64,000 nucleotides of DNA from Christensenellaceae bacterium (lineage in GTDB: Bacteria > Bacillota > Clostridia > Christensenellales > Christensenellaceae): positions 682,001-746,000 of the forward strand of contig AP025580.1 in the NCBI GenBank assembly GCA_022846035.1. The letters are read 5' to 3'. A program made the translations under genes and the position numbers. The notes below the pieces were generated by a model. It ran no database searches, was not told where the DNA came from, and was given only the letters and a program-made list of their open reading frames with translations. Below, piece after piece: positions 16,501 through 24,645 of the stretch (positions are counted from its first letter, which is position 1; each line of letters opens with the position of its first letter).

Positions 16501-17464
16501 GGCGCCGGGTACAGCGACGGTTACGGCAACCGCATATAACGGCAAGAGCGCGTCGTGCCTGGTGACAATAACAGCGCGGCCCGCGCCGGCGCTGCCGGAC
16601 ACGGAGGGCAAGACGCAGGTGGTGGTCGAACCGGAGATAAAGGGGAACACCGTGGATGACGGCGCTGTAAAGGACGCGCTTGCCAACGCGCAGCCGGATG
16701 AGGCGGTGGTAGTCAAGGTGGAAGTAAAAGACGCGGACGAGGTAAAGGACGTGCGGGTGAGCGCGGACGTGGTGGCCTTAGCGGCGAAGAGCGCGGCGGA
16801 GGGCACGGGCGCCAGGACTTTGGTTTTCACCCTGGTAGACGCGGACGGGAACATTATATCGGCAGTAACGCTCGATTTGTCAGGCGGCGCAGACCCTGAT
16901 AGGCTGGGGGATATTTATTTGGGACACACAAACGCGGTCGATCCGGCGCTCGGGGAGCAGGCCAGGGAAACGCTGCCGGAAGAAGCGGCGGTGCTTTTCA
17001 TCAACCTGACGCATGACGGGCAGTTCCCCTGTCCTGTCACGAGGATGGACAAGGTGGACGGAAGTTTCCGCGCGGGAGATACGGTATACCTGTACTGGGT
17101 CAGTCCGTCGGGCGCGCTCGCGGAAGAACAGGTCCTTACGGTGGATGAAAGCGGGTATATCACGTATACGATCACGCATGCCTCGCCGTACATGATTTCA
17201 AATATGCGCAGCGTGGTAAACCAAGGCGGCCAAGGCGGCCAAGGCGGCACGGAAACACCGGACGCGAACGGTCCGGACAAGGAGGACGCTGCCGTTACGG
17301 GCGGATCGGACGCAGGCGTGAAAGACGGTAATAAGACGACGAGCGCGCCGCAGACGGGAGATACGCGCGGCCTGTGGCCGTATGCATGGCTGGCTGCTCT
17401 GGCGGCTGGCGCAATCGCGGCGTGGGCGGGCGCTTGTCGCGGGCGCAGGAAAGAGGAACGATAA
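13589..17464 (+). CDS. Large beta-helix surface protein with Big2 domain and sortase-like anchor
   Basis: A 1291-residue secreted protein under the c-di-GMP riboswitch. Residues 1-25 form a signal peptide ending ISSAQPA. A Pro/Glu/Ala-rich segment runs to about 115. A long series of NGG, GGTF and NGG-containing turns (about 125-830) is typical of a right-handed parallel beta-helix. A bacterial Ig-like (Big2) domain lies near 920-1000, recognisable by VSLNK, VWASSDESVV and GTATVTATA. The C-terminus has a Gly-rich linker, APQTGD, a hydrophobic helix and RGRRKEER, a sortase-type signal with Ala replacing Leu of LPXTG. Adhesion or matrix binding is the likely role, inferred from architecture and c-di-GMP control. 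Confidence 0.85.
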   Translation: MKKKLIAALLAAGLVLGMFGISSAQPANDFTNESIQEDQQTEPEESAIPQPAQTPAETASPSAPAPTEPPEENAPEKDAQGPLEVPIVLPQTSASASLPAQTEMEPEMEESAADAQQPEAMALTADGTAQVASEEELKNALESGRSAVLTQDIALAGPVTVPAGANVELDLGGRAITASIANPLVNEGTMTVRDSVGGATVSAPRGCIRNVGTLSVNGGHYITTDKTGGSALFNGGGATMTVKSCVVDAASFAIGNAGMCTINGGELHSTSSNETPNWAYCIKSTGADARLIINDATVTGIQGGVAAVQGTVRINGGNFSTEQGNSRSFYALYVAGEDGEVNGDVYGGTFSSPRQAVYIGNDNTNGDGGINASACLNIHGGTFEGGSSALFKSQNTGTAFISGGTFRDGTGDSNIAGYVIDGYEAVRGEDGSVSVARRPMPVRNERTGETYETLQKAVGKALAGDTLLLGDDVYFGTTTQTGYDEDGIGYGTYGSLSKSLIIRSEGAARTVTATSIITVNNGAQVTLENVTVDGENRIGTSGINIQGSATLTLNDGAVVRGCATSSGRSAVGVGSVGGTGGAGKLVMNQGSLITQNVNSGVWLEADGILEMNGGAISGNNCQPTAMSKQAYGVVISGGTAVVNGGAITGNGQIAGGGSLIAGGGVLMNQANSTLTVNGGTIANNTKNGSIYVTAADCTVNLDDAKITGNSVSSYGSVGGSSSAANFKVNISGTTQIADNKYAGAACNLKISANMTVDITGLEAGAKIGVTPQSKAAGSEVASAGDARSVRPECFVPDSALNASVSLVRVGNKLATGYATTLSAAGLSENQFEYTGSAPALALREMSVTAANNMAVQDPAIGFVYYADDSSAAGKQLSQAPTAVGAYWARPVYDGDAASFYGAGAGADAYRYTIVTPVAAVSLNKANISLEMNTKGQLSAAVSPADAYDKSIVWASSDESVVKADKGLLTPVAPGTATVTATAYNGKSASCLVTITARPAPALPDTEGKTQVVVEPEIKGNTVDDGAVKDALANAQPDEAVVVKVEVKDADEVKDVRVSADVVALAAKSAAEGTGARTLVFTLVDADGNIISAVTLDLSGGADPDRLGDIYLGHTNAVDPALGEQARETLPEEAAVLFINLTHDGQFPCPVTRMDKVDGSFRAGDTVYLYWVSPSGALAEEQVLTVDESGYITYTITHASPYMISNMRSVVNQGGQGGQGGTETPDANGPDKEDAAVTGGSDAGVKDGNKTTSAPQTGDTRGLWPYAWLAALAAGAIAAWAGACRGRRKEER

Positions 17465-17574
17465 CGGGCAAGGGGGAAAAAACAAAAGAATTTGTGAAGA
17501 AAGCCGCTGGGCGATTGCAGTTTTTGATAGAATATTGTACGATGTAAGGGAATCTAAAAAAGCAGGTAAGGCGA

Positions 17575-18522
17575 ATGGATAAACTGTATATCGTAGTTCC
17601 GTGTTATAACGAAGAAGCGGTGCTTTATGAGACGACAAAAAGGCTGACGGACAAGCTCACGCGTATGATCGGGGCGGGACTGGCGGCGCAAGACAGCCGT
17701 ATCATGTATGTAAACGACGGCTCCAAGGACAGAACATGGGAAATCATCGAGGAGCTGCACAGGGAAAATCCGTATGTGCTGGGCGTTAAGCTTTCCAGGA
17801 ATCGCGGACACCAGAACGCGCTTCTGGCGGGATTGATGACCGCCAAGGATATGTGCGACGTGACAATATCCATGGACGCGGACTTGCAGGACGACATTGA
17901 GGTGCTGGACGAGTTTATGCGCAAATACAAGGACGGCTGCGACATCGTATACGGCGTGCGCAGCAACCGCGATACGGATACGGGCTTTAAGCGCAACACG
18001 GCGCAGGCGTTCTACAAGATATTGAAATTCTTTGGCGTGGATTCCGTATACAACCACGCGGATTACCGGCTGATGTCAAAGCGCGCGCTCGAGGGCCTGA
18101 GCGAATTCGGCGAGGTCAACCTCTTTTTGCGCGGTATCGTGCCGCAGATCGGCTATAAGACAGCGACCGTGGAATATTCGCGCGGCGAGCGTTTCGCGGG
18201 GGAATCCAAGTATCCGCTTAAAAAGATGATCAGCTTTGCCTTTGACGGGATCACCTCCTTTTCCATCAAGCCCATCCGCATGATCACAGCCGTGGGGCTG
18301 GTTATTTTTGTAGTCAGCCTGGTGATGCTTATTTATTCGCTGGTCGTGAACGCGCTGGGGAATACGGCGACCGGCTGGACGAGCATGATTATGTCGATCT
18401 GGCTTTTGGGCGGCTTGCAGCTCCTTGCGATCGGTATCATCGGCGAATACGTCGGCAAGGCGTATATGGAGACGAAGAAGCGTCCGAAGTACATCATCGA
18501 GACGGTGCTCAAAGACGATTGA
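17575..18522 (+). CDS. Membrane glycosyltransferase, family 2 (polyprenyl-phosphate type)
   Basis: A 315-residue family 2 glycosyltransferase. It opens with VVPCYNEEAVL, has the nucleotide-sugar motif SMDADLQDD near residue 103, and ends with two membrane helices (about 237-260 and 270-293) and the basic tail METKKRPKYIIE. This is the layout of enzymes that load a sugar onto polyprenyl phosphate at the membrane. It lies 110 bases after the surface protein with no clear terminator between, so co-transcription and modification of surface polymers are possible. The sugar is unknown. Confidence 0.87.
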   Translation: MDKLYIVVPCYNEEAVLYETTKRLTDKLTRMIGAGLAAQDSRIMYVNDGSKDRTWEIIEELHRENPYVLGVKLSRNRGHQNALLAGLMTAKDMCDVTISMDADLQDDIEVLDEFMRKYKDGCDIVYGVRSNRDTDTGFKRNTAQAFYKILKFFGVDSVYNHADYRLMSKRALEGLSEFGEVNLFLRGIVPQIGYKTATVEYSRGERFAGESKYPLKKMISFAFDGITSFSIKPIRMITAVGLVIFVVSLVMLIYSLVVNALGNTATGWTSMIMSIWLLGGLQLLAIGIIGEYVGKAYMETKKRPKYIIETVLKDD

Positions 18523-18860
18523 ACGGCCGCGCAGGCCTGCGTTTATTCAGGCCGCATCCGTCATGTGATGCCGGCCTACTTGCTCAGACAGCCAACCTCG
18601 CTGCGCGATGTTAAACTCGCATACGTCCGGCATCACGATACCGGATGCTGTCGGCATGTGTCGGGCGTGATTGATCCGCAGCCGTGGCGGGATGTTTGCT
18701 TCCGACGTCTTTGCAAGCGCAGCGCGCAGACTCGGAATGCAAATAGCCACCTAAGGCTGCGGTAAGTTTCGTTTATGCAGAGCGCGCAGGACGGCGGCGA
18801 TAAGTGCAGGGGGTGAGGCGTGAAAGTATTCAAAAAACAGTCAGTGGAAAAGCCCCGAAA
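18523..18860. other. Gene-free spacer holding a dispersed repeat
   Basis: No credible gene is seen. The part at 18673-18766 is an inverted copy of a 94-bp repeat found again at 35240-35333. The segment near 18555 (CATCCGTCATGTGATGCC) resembles 29703-29720. Confidence 0.6.
18673..18766 (-). repeat. Dispersed 94-bp intergenic repeat R1, copy 1 (inverted)
   Basis: Its reverse complement matches 35240-35333 over 94 bases with five mismatches and no gaps by eye. Both copies lie between genes. A 19-base part (TGCGCGCTGCGCTTGCAAA) recurs at about 24490. Confidence 0.88.
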
Positions 18861-18864
18861 AACG

Positions 18865-18893
18865 TTGACAGGAGCGCGTTTTGATGGTATCAT
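18865..18893 (+). promoter_or_regulatory. Promoter of rpmG-secE-nusG
   Basis: TTGACA (18865-18870), a 17-base spacer and TATCAT (18888-18893), a near-consensus sigma-A promoter 75 bases before rpmG. Confidence 0.85.
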
Positions 18894-18968
18894 ATTAAAG
18901 TATCTTTGATAAAAGGCAGAGAGTGCCTTTTTTTAGATTGTTTAAAAACAAAACCGGAGGTTGCTATC

Positions 18969-19118
18969 ATGAGCGATAAGATTACGTTGGCTTGTACGGA
19001 ATGCAAACAGAGAAACTATGACACAACGAAAAATAAGAAAAACAATCCCGACAGGATTGAGCTTTCCAAGTACTGCAAATTCTGTAAAAAGCATACGGTG
19101 CACAAAGAAACGAAGTAA
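18969..19118 (+). CDS. rpmG: 50S ribosomal protein L33
   Basis: L33, 49 residues, starting [17 protein letters not shown] with a second Cys pair in YCKFCKKH, so this is the zinc-binding form. The ATG at 18969 is chosen because CGGAGG lies 8 bases upstream; an in-frame upstream extension has no family match. secE follows 22 bases later, the usual rpmG-secE-nusG order. Confidence 0.97.
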   Translation: MSDKITLACTECKQRNYDTTKNKKNNPDRIELSKYCKFCKKHTVHKETK

Positions 19119-19140
19119 ATTTTTTTGAGGGGTTAAGGTA

Positions 19141-19413
19141 ATGGCAAAGACCAAGTTATTGGGCGAGGAACGGGAAAAGCACTTAAAAGAGCAGAAGAAG
19201 CTCGCCAAGAAAAAGAATAAAAAACAGAAACGCAGCCCAGGCAGATTCTTTAAGGACGTGTGGGGTGAAATCAAGAAAGTTACGTGGCCGTCCAAAAGCG
19301 ATCTTTTCAAGACGACGTTTGCCGTTATCATTTTCATTGTTATTTTCACCGTTATCGTCGGACTTATGGACTGGGGTCTTGGCACTGTGTTCCAGAACTT
19401 CTTCGTAAACTAG
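19141..19413 (+). CDS. secE: Preprotein translocase subunit SecE
   Basis: SecE, 90 residues, the single-helix clamp of the SecYEG channel. A very basic, Lys-rich N-terminus is followed by FFKDVWGEIKKVTWPSKSDL, the amphipathic helix of the family, then one membrane helix at about 61-83. It is 13 bases upstream of nusG, as is typical. Confidence 0.96.
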   Translation: MAKTKLLGEEREKHLKEQKKLAKKKNKKQKRSPGRFFKDVWGEIKKVTWPSKSDLFKTTFAVIIFIVIFTVIVGLMDWGLGTVFQNFFVN

Positions 19414-19426
19414 GAGCAACCGATTT

Positions 19427-20101
19427 ATGAATAAAGAGATCACTGAATCAGGGGACAAGCTCGAAAAGACCCCTGAGGATATGGATATAAATAACACGCA
19501 GGCAGAGGAAAAAGCGCCGGAGGCTTCAGGTGAATCCGTAAAACCGGAGAAAGACGAAAAGCCGAAGTTTTTGAAGCAGGAAAAAACGGATAAGCCGTAT
19601 TGGTATGTGGTTTATACGTATTCCGGTTATGAAAACAAGGTGATGGACAATCTTCTGAAAACTGTGGAAAACCATAACCTGCACGATACGATCATCGACG
19701 TTAAGGTGCCGATGGAAGAGTCTGTGGAGGTCAAGAACGGGAAGAAGCGCCATGTGACGCGCAAGATGTTCCCGGGATACGTTATGGTGAAGATGTTCCT
19801 GACGGACGAATCGTGGTATGTGGTGCGTAATACGCGCGGCGTTACCGGATTTGTCGGACCGTCCTCAAAGCCGATCCCGTTATCTGACGCGGAGGTGCGC
19901 TCCATGGGCATTGAAAACGTGCGTATCGAACTGGACGTGGAAGTGGGCAACAACGTAATCGTTACCTCGGGACCGCTCGAAAGCTTTGTGGGCGTGGTCG
20001 AGGAAGTCAACGCCGAGCGCCAGAAAGTGCGCGTGCTCGTCTCGATGTTCGGGCGCGATACTTCTGTGGAGCTCGACTTTGTACAGGTCAAGAGAATTTA
20101 A
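19427..20101 (+). CDS. nusG: Transcription antitermination factor NusG with acidic N-terminal extension
   Basis: NusG, 224 residues, binds RNA polymerase and modulates pausing and termination. The NGN domain begins at WYVVYTYSGYENKV (about residue 59) and includes the FPGYVMVKM core. The KOW domain is near the C-terminus (GPLESFVGVVEEV). About 55 residues rich in Glu, Lys and Asp precede the NGN domain, longer than in Bacillus NusG. It sits between secE and rplK. Confidence 0.96.
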   Translation: MNKEITESGDKLEKTPEDMDINNTQAEEKAPEASGESVKPEKDEKPKFLKQEKTDKPYWYVVYTYSGYENKVMDNLLKTVENHNLHDTIIDVKVPMEESVEVKNGKKRHVTRKMFPGYVMVKMFLTDESWYVVRNTRGVTGFVGPSSKPIPLSDAEVRSMGIENVRIELDVEVGNNVIVTSGPLESFVGVVEEVNAERQKVRVLVSMFGRDTSVELDFVQVKRI

Positions 20102-20148
20102 TGATACATTATACGCTCTGCCTTGCTACGGTCGTCAGGAATAAATCG

Positions 20149-20310
20149 GTTTTGTGAGCCGGAAGGCGAGACAAAACAACTGTTAGCAAAGGGGGAACGC
20201 GGGGGAAACGCAGTTGCCGCCCGCGAAGAGAGCAAAGCGAACGCAAGTTATTAAGTGGGAGAACGCTATCCTAGTTCGTTTTACCACATATTTATAAGAA
20301 AGAAGGATAA
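20149..20310 (+). promoter_or_regulatory. Structured leader before rplK
   Basis: The 214 bases between nusG and rplK hold a clear hairpin, GTTTTGT (20149-20155) with ACAAAAC (20171-20177) and an inner GCC/GGC stem. Further on is a possible CGCGGG/CCCGCG pairing. This is where ribosomal-protein autoregulation would act on rplK-rplA, but I cannot match it to a named leader class. Confidence 0.35.
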
Positions 20311-20315
20311 AGACA

Positions 20316-20741
20316 ATGGCAAAGAAAATTGCAGGGTATATCAAATTGCAGATACCCGCAGGAAAAGCAACGCCAGCGCCGCCTGTCGGACCGGCACTCG
20401 GCCAGCACGGCGTAAACATCATGGACTTCACAAAGGCGTTCAACGAAAAAACCGCGCAGCAGGCCGGACTGATTATTCCGGTCGTGATCACTGTGTACGC
20501 GGACCGCTCTTTCAGCTTTATCACCAAGACGCCTCCGGCGGCAGTGCTGATCAAAAAAGCCTGCAAGATCGAGAAAGCTTCCGGCGTGCCCAACAAGCAG
20601 AAAGTCGCTAAGATCACGCGCGCGCAGCTCGAAGAGATCGCAACGCTCAAGATGCCCGACTTAAACGCAGCGTCCCTTGACGCGGCTGTCAGCATGATTG
20701 CAGGTACTGCAAGAAGCATGGGCGTAGAAGTGGAGGGCTAA
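20316..20741 (+). CDS. rplK: 50S ribosomal protein L11
   Basis: L11, 141 residues, of the GTPase-associated centre. It begins [20 protein letters not shown], has [17 protein letters not shown] with the prolines targeted by thiostrepton-class drugs, and ends [12 protein letters not shown]. Ribosome site AGAAGGA. It is 3 bases upstream of rplA. Confidence 0.98.
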   Translation: MAKKIAGYIKLQIPAGKATPAPPVGPALGQHGVNIMDFTKAFNEKTAQQAGLIIPVVITVYADRSFSFITKTPPAAVLIKKACKIEKASGVPNKQKVAKITRAQLEEIATLKMPDLNAASLDAAVSMIAGTARSMGVEVEG

Positions 20742-20744
20742 GCG

Positions 20745-21437
20745 ATGAAAAGAGGAAAGAAATACTTAGAGAGCGTAGCTAGTTTTGATAAAATGACGCT
20801 GTTTGATCCGGAAGAAGGGGTCAAGATCTGCAAGCAGACCGCGAAAGCGAACTTTGACGAGACGATCGAGCTTTCCGTGAAGCTGGGCGTTGACCCGCGT
20901 CACGCGGACCAGCAGGTTCGCGGCGCGGTCGTACTGCCGCACGGTACGGGTAAATCCGTTAAGGTGCTCGTGCTTGCCAAGGGCGACAAGGCGAAAGAAG
21001 CGCAGGAAGCAGGCGCGGATTTCGTCGGTGCTGAGGAAATGATCGAAAAGATCCAGAAAGAAAGCTGGTTTGATTATGACGTCATCGTCGCGACGCCCGA
21101 CATGATGGGCGCGATCGGGCGAATCGGTAAGGTGCTCGGACCCAAGGGCCTCATGCCGAACCCGAAATCCGGTACGGTGACGATGGACATCGCAAAGGCG
21201 ATTGCAGACATCAAGGCCGGTAAAGTGGAGTACCGCGTCGACAAGACGGCGATCATCCACGTTCCGATCGGCAAGAAGAGCTTTGACGAACAGAAGCTCG
21301 GCGAAAACCTGAAGACGATCATGGACGCAATCGTAAAGGCAAAGCCGTCGGCGGCAAAGGGAACCTACTTAAAGAGCGTGGTAATCGCTTCGACGATGGG
21401 ACCGGGCGTAAAGCTCAACCCGCTGCGCTTCATCTGA
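20745..21437 (+). CDS. rplA: 50S ribosomal protein L1
   Basis: L1, 230 residues, of the ribosome L1 stalk. It contains [30 protein letters not shown] and the C-terminal [11 protein letters not shown]. It is translationally coupled to rplK. Unlike the common arrangement, rplJ-rplL do not follow; two terminators do. Confidence 0.98.
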   Translation: MKRGKKYLESVASFDKMTLFDPEEGVKICKQTAKANFDETIELSVKLGVDPRHADQQVRGAVVLPHGTGKSVKVLVLAKGDKAKEAQEAGADFVGAEEMIEKIQKESWFDYDVIVATPDMMGAIGRIGKVLGPKGLMPNPKSGTVTMDIAKAIADIKAGKVEYRVDKTAIIHVPIGKKSFDEQKLGENLKTIMDAIVKAKPSAAKGTYLKSVVIASTMGPGVKLNPLRFI

Positions 21438-21450
21438 CATACAGGCAATC

Positions 21451-21486
21451 AAAAGACAGCCAGGCAAAAGCCGGCTGTCTTTTTTT
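21451..21486 (+). terminator. Terminator after rplA
   Basis: GACAGCC (21455-21461) pairs with GGCTGTC (21473-21479) and runs into T7. It closes rpmG-secE-nusG-rplK-rplA. Confidence 0.9.
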
Positions 21487-21500
21487 GCGCGTTTGCCGCG

Positions 21501-21542
21501 AAAACGGCCTGTACTATAAATAATAGTACAGGCCGTTTTTTA
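21501..21542. terminator. Bidirectional terminator between convergent genes
   Basis: A perfect 17-bp stem (21501-21517 with 21523-21539) with a 5-base loop, A-rich on the left and T-rich on the right. It can serve rplA on the + strand and the membrane gene ending at 21557 on the - strand. Confidence 0.92.
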
Positions 21543-21556
21543 TGGATGGGAAAAGA

Positions 21557-23182
21557 TCAGTCCAAGCAATGGGCGCTTTGTATCTTTTCGATATTCGCGG
21601 TAAGAGCGCCATGCGCGGCGAGGGCCTCTTTTGCGGCGAGCCGCCCCGTGTTGAAATAGCGCCAGCCGTCCGCCACGTCCACATCGCGCATGATACGGCT
21701 CAAATACCATGCCTGCATAGCCGCGGACGAATCCTTATACAGCAGGATACGGCCGTCTCCGAGGTAGCGGTGTTCCCGCGTATCTGCGGCGGCGCGCCCG
21801 TAGTTGTCCTCGGAAATGATTTCCGTTTCAAAACAGGCAGGGTCGAGCATATCGATATAGTAAGGCAGGGCGTCCGGTCCCAGCGTGGTAAGATAGGTGA
21901 CGTCGGTATTGGCGCCCTGGTTTTTGACGTTTTCACGGGCGATGAAAGCGTCGACATTGAAGAAAGTCATGACGATGTAACAACCAAGGAAGCAGAAGAA
22001 AGCGCACTTTTTGAGGCCTGTACGCCCGCGCCACAGACTGGCGATGGAAAATAGCAAAAAGGCAAACAGGGCCACCATAAAGAACTGGGTATACAGGCGA
22101 AGCTGTGAAAAGCCGAAAGACTGTTCGTAAAGAGCCATGCGCGAGAAAGACGACAGAAGCAGTACGAGCGTACACGCGAGCAGCAGCGTCATCAGGACAC
22201 GGCGGGCGCTGTTGGCGGCAGGGGAACACGGCGCGCCGAAGCGGAGCAGCAGGAATACCAGCGTGATCACGATAACAGCCGCCGCCAAAAGCTGCCAGAA
22301 ACCGCCGCGCGCGTATTCGGCATAGGTGAGGCCGTCCGGCACGTTACCGGAAAACAGGCAGGCAAACTGGATGGCGCAAAAGGGCAGCAGTACGGCGGCC
22401 AGCGCGCCCAGCAAAAAGAAAGACGCGGTGAGGTTGAAGCAGGCGGGCTGTTTTGGCGGGGAAGCCGGACTTTGTTCATAGGGGGCCACAGGCGGGATAT
22501 ACGCGGCCTTGCGGCGCGGTTTTACGGCAAGCGCCCAAAAGAGTCCGGAGCCGAGGGTAAACAGCAGCAGCGCAGCGGCGGTGTTGCCCAAAATATCGTT
22601 CCACTGAAGACCGCCGAACGCTTTGCGGAAAATCCGCTCAAAAACCGCGTCGCCGGACATCAGCAGGGGGATCACGGCGAGCAGCACGGGGATGGTTACG
22701 GCAAGGCCGATGAGGACGCCCGAAAAACGGCTTTTGCCGCCGTTTTTGTACTGCGTGAACGCGCCTTTCGCGCCGCCGAAAGAAAAGGAGAACCAGAAAG
22801 TGAGGGAATCGCCGATGAAAGCTATGGAATAAGGCTCATACAGCGTTTTTTTCATGCACAGCATGGCCTGCTCGCCCACCAGCAGGATGATGAGGAGCGC
22901 GCTCACCGTGAGCAGCAGGGGATTGCTGATGAGCACAAACGGTATACACAGCAAAATGACGAGCGCAAGGTGCGTCAGCGTCGATTTTAGGCCGGATACA
23001 AAGCGTTTGCCCAGCGCGAGGCTAAGGGCAAGATAGAATACGGCCAGATAGAGCGGCACGTTTAAGCCAAGCGGGATGAGCTTGAATACATTATCGTACA
23101 GCAAAATACAAAAGGAGAGGGCCGGCAGCAGGCTCGCGAGCGCCATGCGCGGCGTGGATATTTTGTTTGGTTCCGCAATCAT
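21557..23182 (-). CDS. DUF4173/DUF4153-like polytopic membrane protein
   Basis: A 541-residue membrane protein with about ten hydrophobic segments. The start at 23182 (MIAEPNKIS) is chosen because GGAGG lies 8 bases upstream; an upstream in-frame start lacks a ribosome site. YKNGGKSRFSGVLIGL in the middle and FNVDAFIARENVKNQGANTD near the end are, from memory, hallmarks of the DUF4173/DUF4153 family, whose function is unknown. It lies downstream of the DUF2975/Xre pair on the same strand. Confidence 0.8.
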   Translation of the reverse strand: MIAEPNKISTPRMALASLLPALSFCILLYDNVFKLIPLGLNVPLYLAVFYLALSLALGKRFVSGLKSTLTHLALVILLCIPFVLISNPLLLTVSALLIILLVGEQAMLCMKKTLYEPYSIAFIGDSLTFWFSFSFGGAKGAFTQYKNGGKSRFSGVLIGLAVTIPVLLAVIPLLMSGDAVFERIFRKAFGGLQWNDILGNTAAALLLFTLGSGLFWALAVKPRRKAAYIPPVAPYEQSPASPPKQPACFNLTASFFLLGALAAVLLPFCAIQFACLFSGNVPDGLTYAEYARGGFWQLLAAAVIVITLVFLLLRFGAPCSPAANSARRVLMTLLLACTLVLLLSSFSRMALYEQSFGFSQLRLYTQFFMVALFAFLLFSIASLWRGRTGLKKCAFFCFLGCYIVMTFFNVDAFIARENVKNQGANTDVTYLTTLGPDALPYYIDMLDPACFETEIISEDNYGRAAADTREHRYLGDGRILLYKDSSAAMQAWYLSRIMRDVDVADGWRYFNTGRLAAKEALAAHGALTANIEKIQSAHCLD

Positions 23183-23264
23183 AAAAAAAACCTCCGTTTT
23201 TGGGTAAAACAAACCAGCCGCAGCGCGCAAAAGCGGCGGGACAGGCAGGTTATGGATTTACCGT

Positions 23265-23477
23265 TTATTCGTTTTCAGGAATATACTCCAAAAGGTCGGC
23301 AGGCTGGCAGTCAAGCACCCTGCACAGGGCATTGAGCGTCGAGAAGCGCACCGCCTTACATTTGTTGTTTTTGAGGATGGACAAATTGGCAAGCGAGATA
23401 TTCACCTGTTCCGCAAGCTCATTTAAGCTGATCTTGCGCTTTGCCATCATGACGTCAAGATTTACCAGTATCGCCAT
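23265..23477 (-). CDS. Small Xre-family regulator paired with DUF2975 protein
   Basis: A 70-residue protein made almost only of a Cro/CI-type helix-turn-helix (LNELAEQVNISLANLSILK), ending LDCQPADLLEYIPENE as in the YozG-like group. It starts 9 bases after the DUF2975 gene stops. This pair is common in Firmicutes; the regulator probably controls the neighbouring membrane genes, though no operator is evident. Confidence 0.88.
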   Translation of the reverse strand: MAILVNLDVMMAKRKISLNELAEQVNISLANLSILKNNKCKAVRFSTLNALCRVLDCQPADLLEYIPENE

Positions 23478-23486
23478 TACGCCACC

Positions 23487-23921
23487 TCAGACCGTAAGGT
23501 CGATCTCTTCGCGGTACTCCGCCGCGCGCTCAATAAGGCAGGCAAGGACGCGGGCGCACAGCACCCCCAAAAGCAGCAGCGCGATACACAGCAGCTTGGA
23601 GACGGACGGTTTAAAGCAGGTAATGAAGATAAAGTCCACAAGCAGCAGGGCAAGGGCAACGGACAGGCGTTTTAAGGTCACGACATTGCGCCTGATAAAC
23701 GGATTGCCGTTGCGTACGCTTAAGATCAGCTTGCGCAGCTCGTACAAAAACCACAGGGCAAGCGCGCCCGCCGTATAGAAGAAAATAAAACTTTGCGCGA
23801 CATAAACGTCGGCCATGTACTTTGACAAAAACGGCGTGGCCGCGAACAGGGCGATGATAACCGCCATGCATATGATGATAGCGCCGTTTAATATTTTTGC
23901 AGCAGTTTGTCCGTGTTTCAT
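23487..23921 (-). CDS. DUF2975-type membrane protein
   Basis: A 144-residue protein with four predicted membrane helices, the size and layout of DUF2975 proteins that precede a small Xre regulator. It begins MKHGQTAAKILNGAI and has GGAGG upstream. Its role is unknown; the pairing suggests a membrane partner for the regulator. Confidence 0.8.
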   Translation of the reverse strand: MKHGQTAAKILNGAIIICMAVIIALFAATPFLSKYMADVYVAQSFIFFYTAGALALWFLYELRKLILSVRNGNPFIRRNVVTLKRLSVALALLLVDFIFITCFKPSVSKLLCIALLLLGVLCARVLACLIERAAEYREEIDLTV

Positions 23922-24045
23922 AACAGCCTCCGGTTTTTATATTATCATGGCAAGTATAAACCGGATTTTATTATATGTCAACAAAAATTTATTGATAAAC
24001 GATAAAATATATGCGGCGCGCCCAGCCGATTTTTTTTCTGAACAA

Positions 24046-24077
24046 ACAAAAACCCGCTCCCTTGCGAGCGGAGCGGG
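24046..24077 (-). terminator. Terminator of the small membrane gene
   Basis: On the - strand CCCGCTCC, a 9-base loop and GGAGCGGG are followed by a T run. It lies 24 bases behind the gene ending at 24102. Confidence 0.9.
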
Positions 24078-24101
24078 CATTGAGGCCGAGGTATGGAGCC
24101 C

Positions 24102-24374
24102 TTAGTGTATGGCGGCGGCGATGAGCCCTAAAGGAATTAAGATGAACGAGAAGATCACGCCCAGGATCGCCAGCACGATACATACCACGCCGATCGCTTT
24201 ACCGGCGCGCGCGTTCTTGTCTTTGGGGTCGACCTTGATAATTTTGCTGCCCGTCGCAACGGCGACGATCGCCAGCACAAAGCCGATAAACGAGAGAAAT
24301 CCGACATGAAGCGTCGGGATCCATGCGAGAATATCGCAGATGAGCGCGGCAAGGCCTAGTAACAATGAAACCAT
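24102..24374 (-). CDS. Small membrane protein (DUF4190-like)
   Basis: A 90-residue hydrophobic protein with three membrane segments (about 3-19, 25-43 and 61-85) and the cytoplasmic loop VDPKDKNARAGKAIG between the second and third. The pattern resembles small DUF4190-type proteins. The ATG at 24374 has GGAGGTACC-like bases upstream and its own terminator follows, so it is probably monocistronic. Function unknown. Confidence 0.72.
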   Translation of the reverse strand: MVSLLLGLAALICDILAWIPTLHVGFLSFIGFVLAIVAVATGSKIIKVDPKDKNARAGKAIGVVCIVLAILGVIFSFILIPLGLIAAAIH

Positions 24375-24645
24375 AAGAGGTACCTCCGTCGTATTATTTC
24401 CCCGTATAGATAAACCGCTCGGAGCGTTTGAAACAGGGAAGATGCGTTGTAGTATACCGCCAATTGGAATGGCAATTCGGCTTTAGAACCTGCGCGCTGC
24501 GCTTGCAAAAGCGCCTAAACCGAATTTCGCATTCCGCTTGCCGGAGCAGGCAAGCTCGATACGCTGATACAAAGCGCGCCCAGTCCGGCGGAGCTGCGCC
24601 GGTGTTTGCAGGAGTGAGTTTTTGCGAAGCAAAATCCGAGCGCGC
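24375..24645. other. Gene-free spacer with dispersed repeats
   Basis: No gene is seen. It contains TGCGCGCTGCGCTTGCAAA (about 24490), shared with repeat R1, and repeat R3 at 24583-24642. Confidence 0.55.
24583..24642 (+). repeat. Dispersed repeat R3, copy 1
   Basis: TCCGGCGGAG, a variable stretch, then a conserved GAGTTTTTGC/GCAAAATCCGAGCG core that folds as TTTTGC-GAA-GCAAAA. The same order of elements occurs at 29744-29804. Confidence 0.72.

Noticed and set aside
21542-22054. Open frame on the + strand after the rplA terminators
   Set aside because: It is antisense to the end of the DUF4173-like gene, whose sequence is conserved on the - strand.
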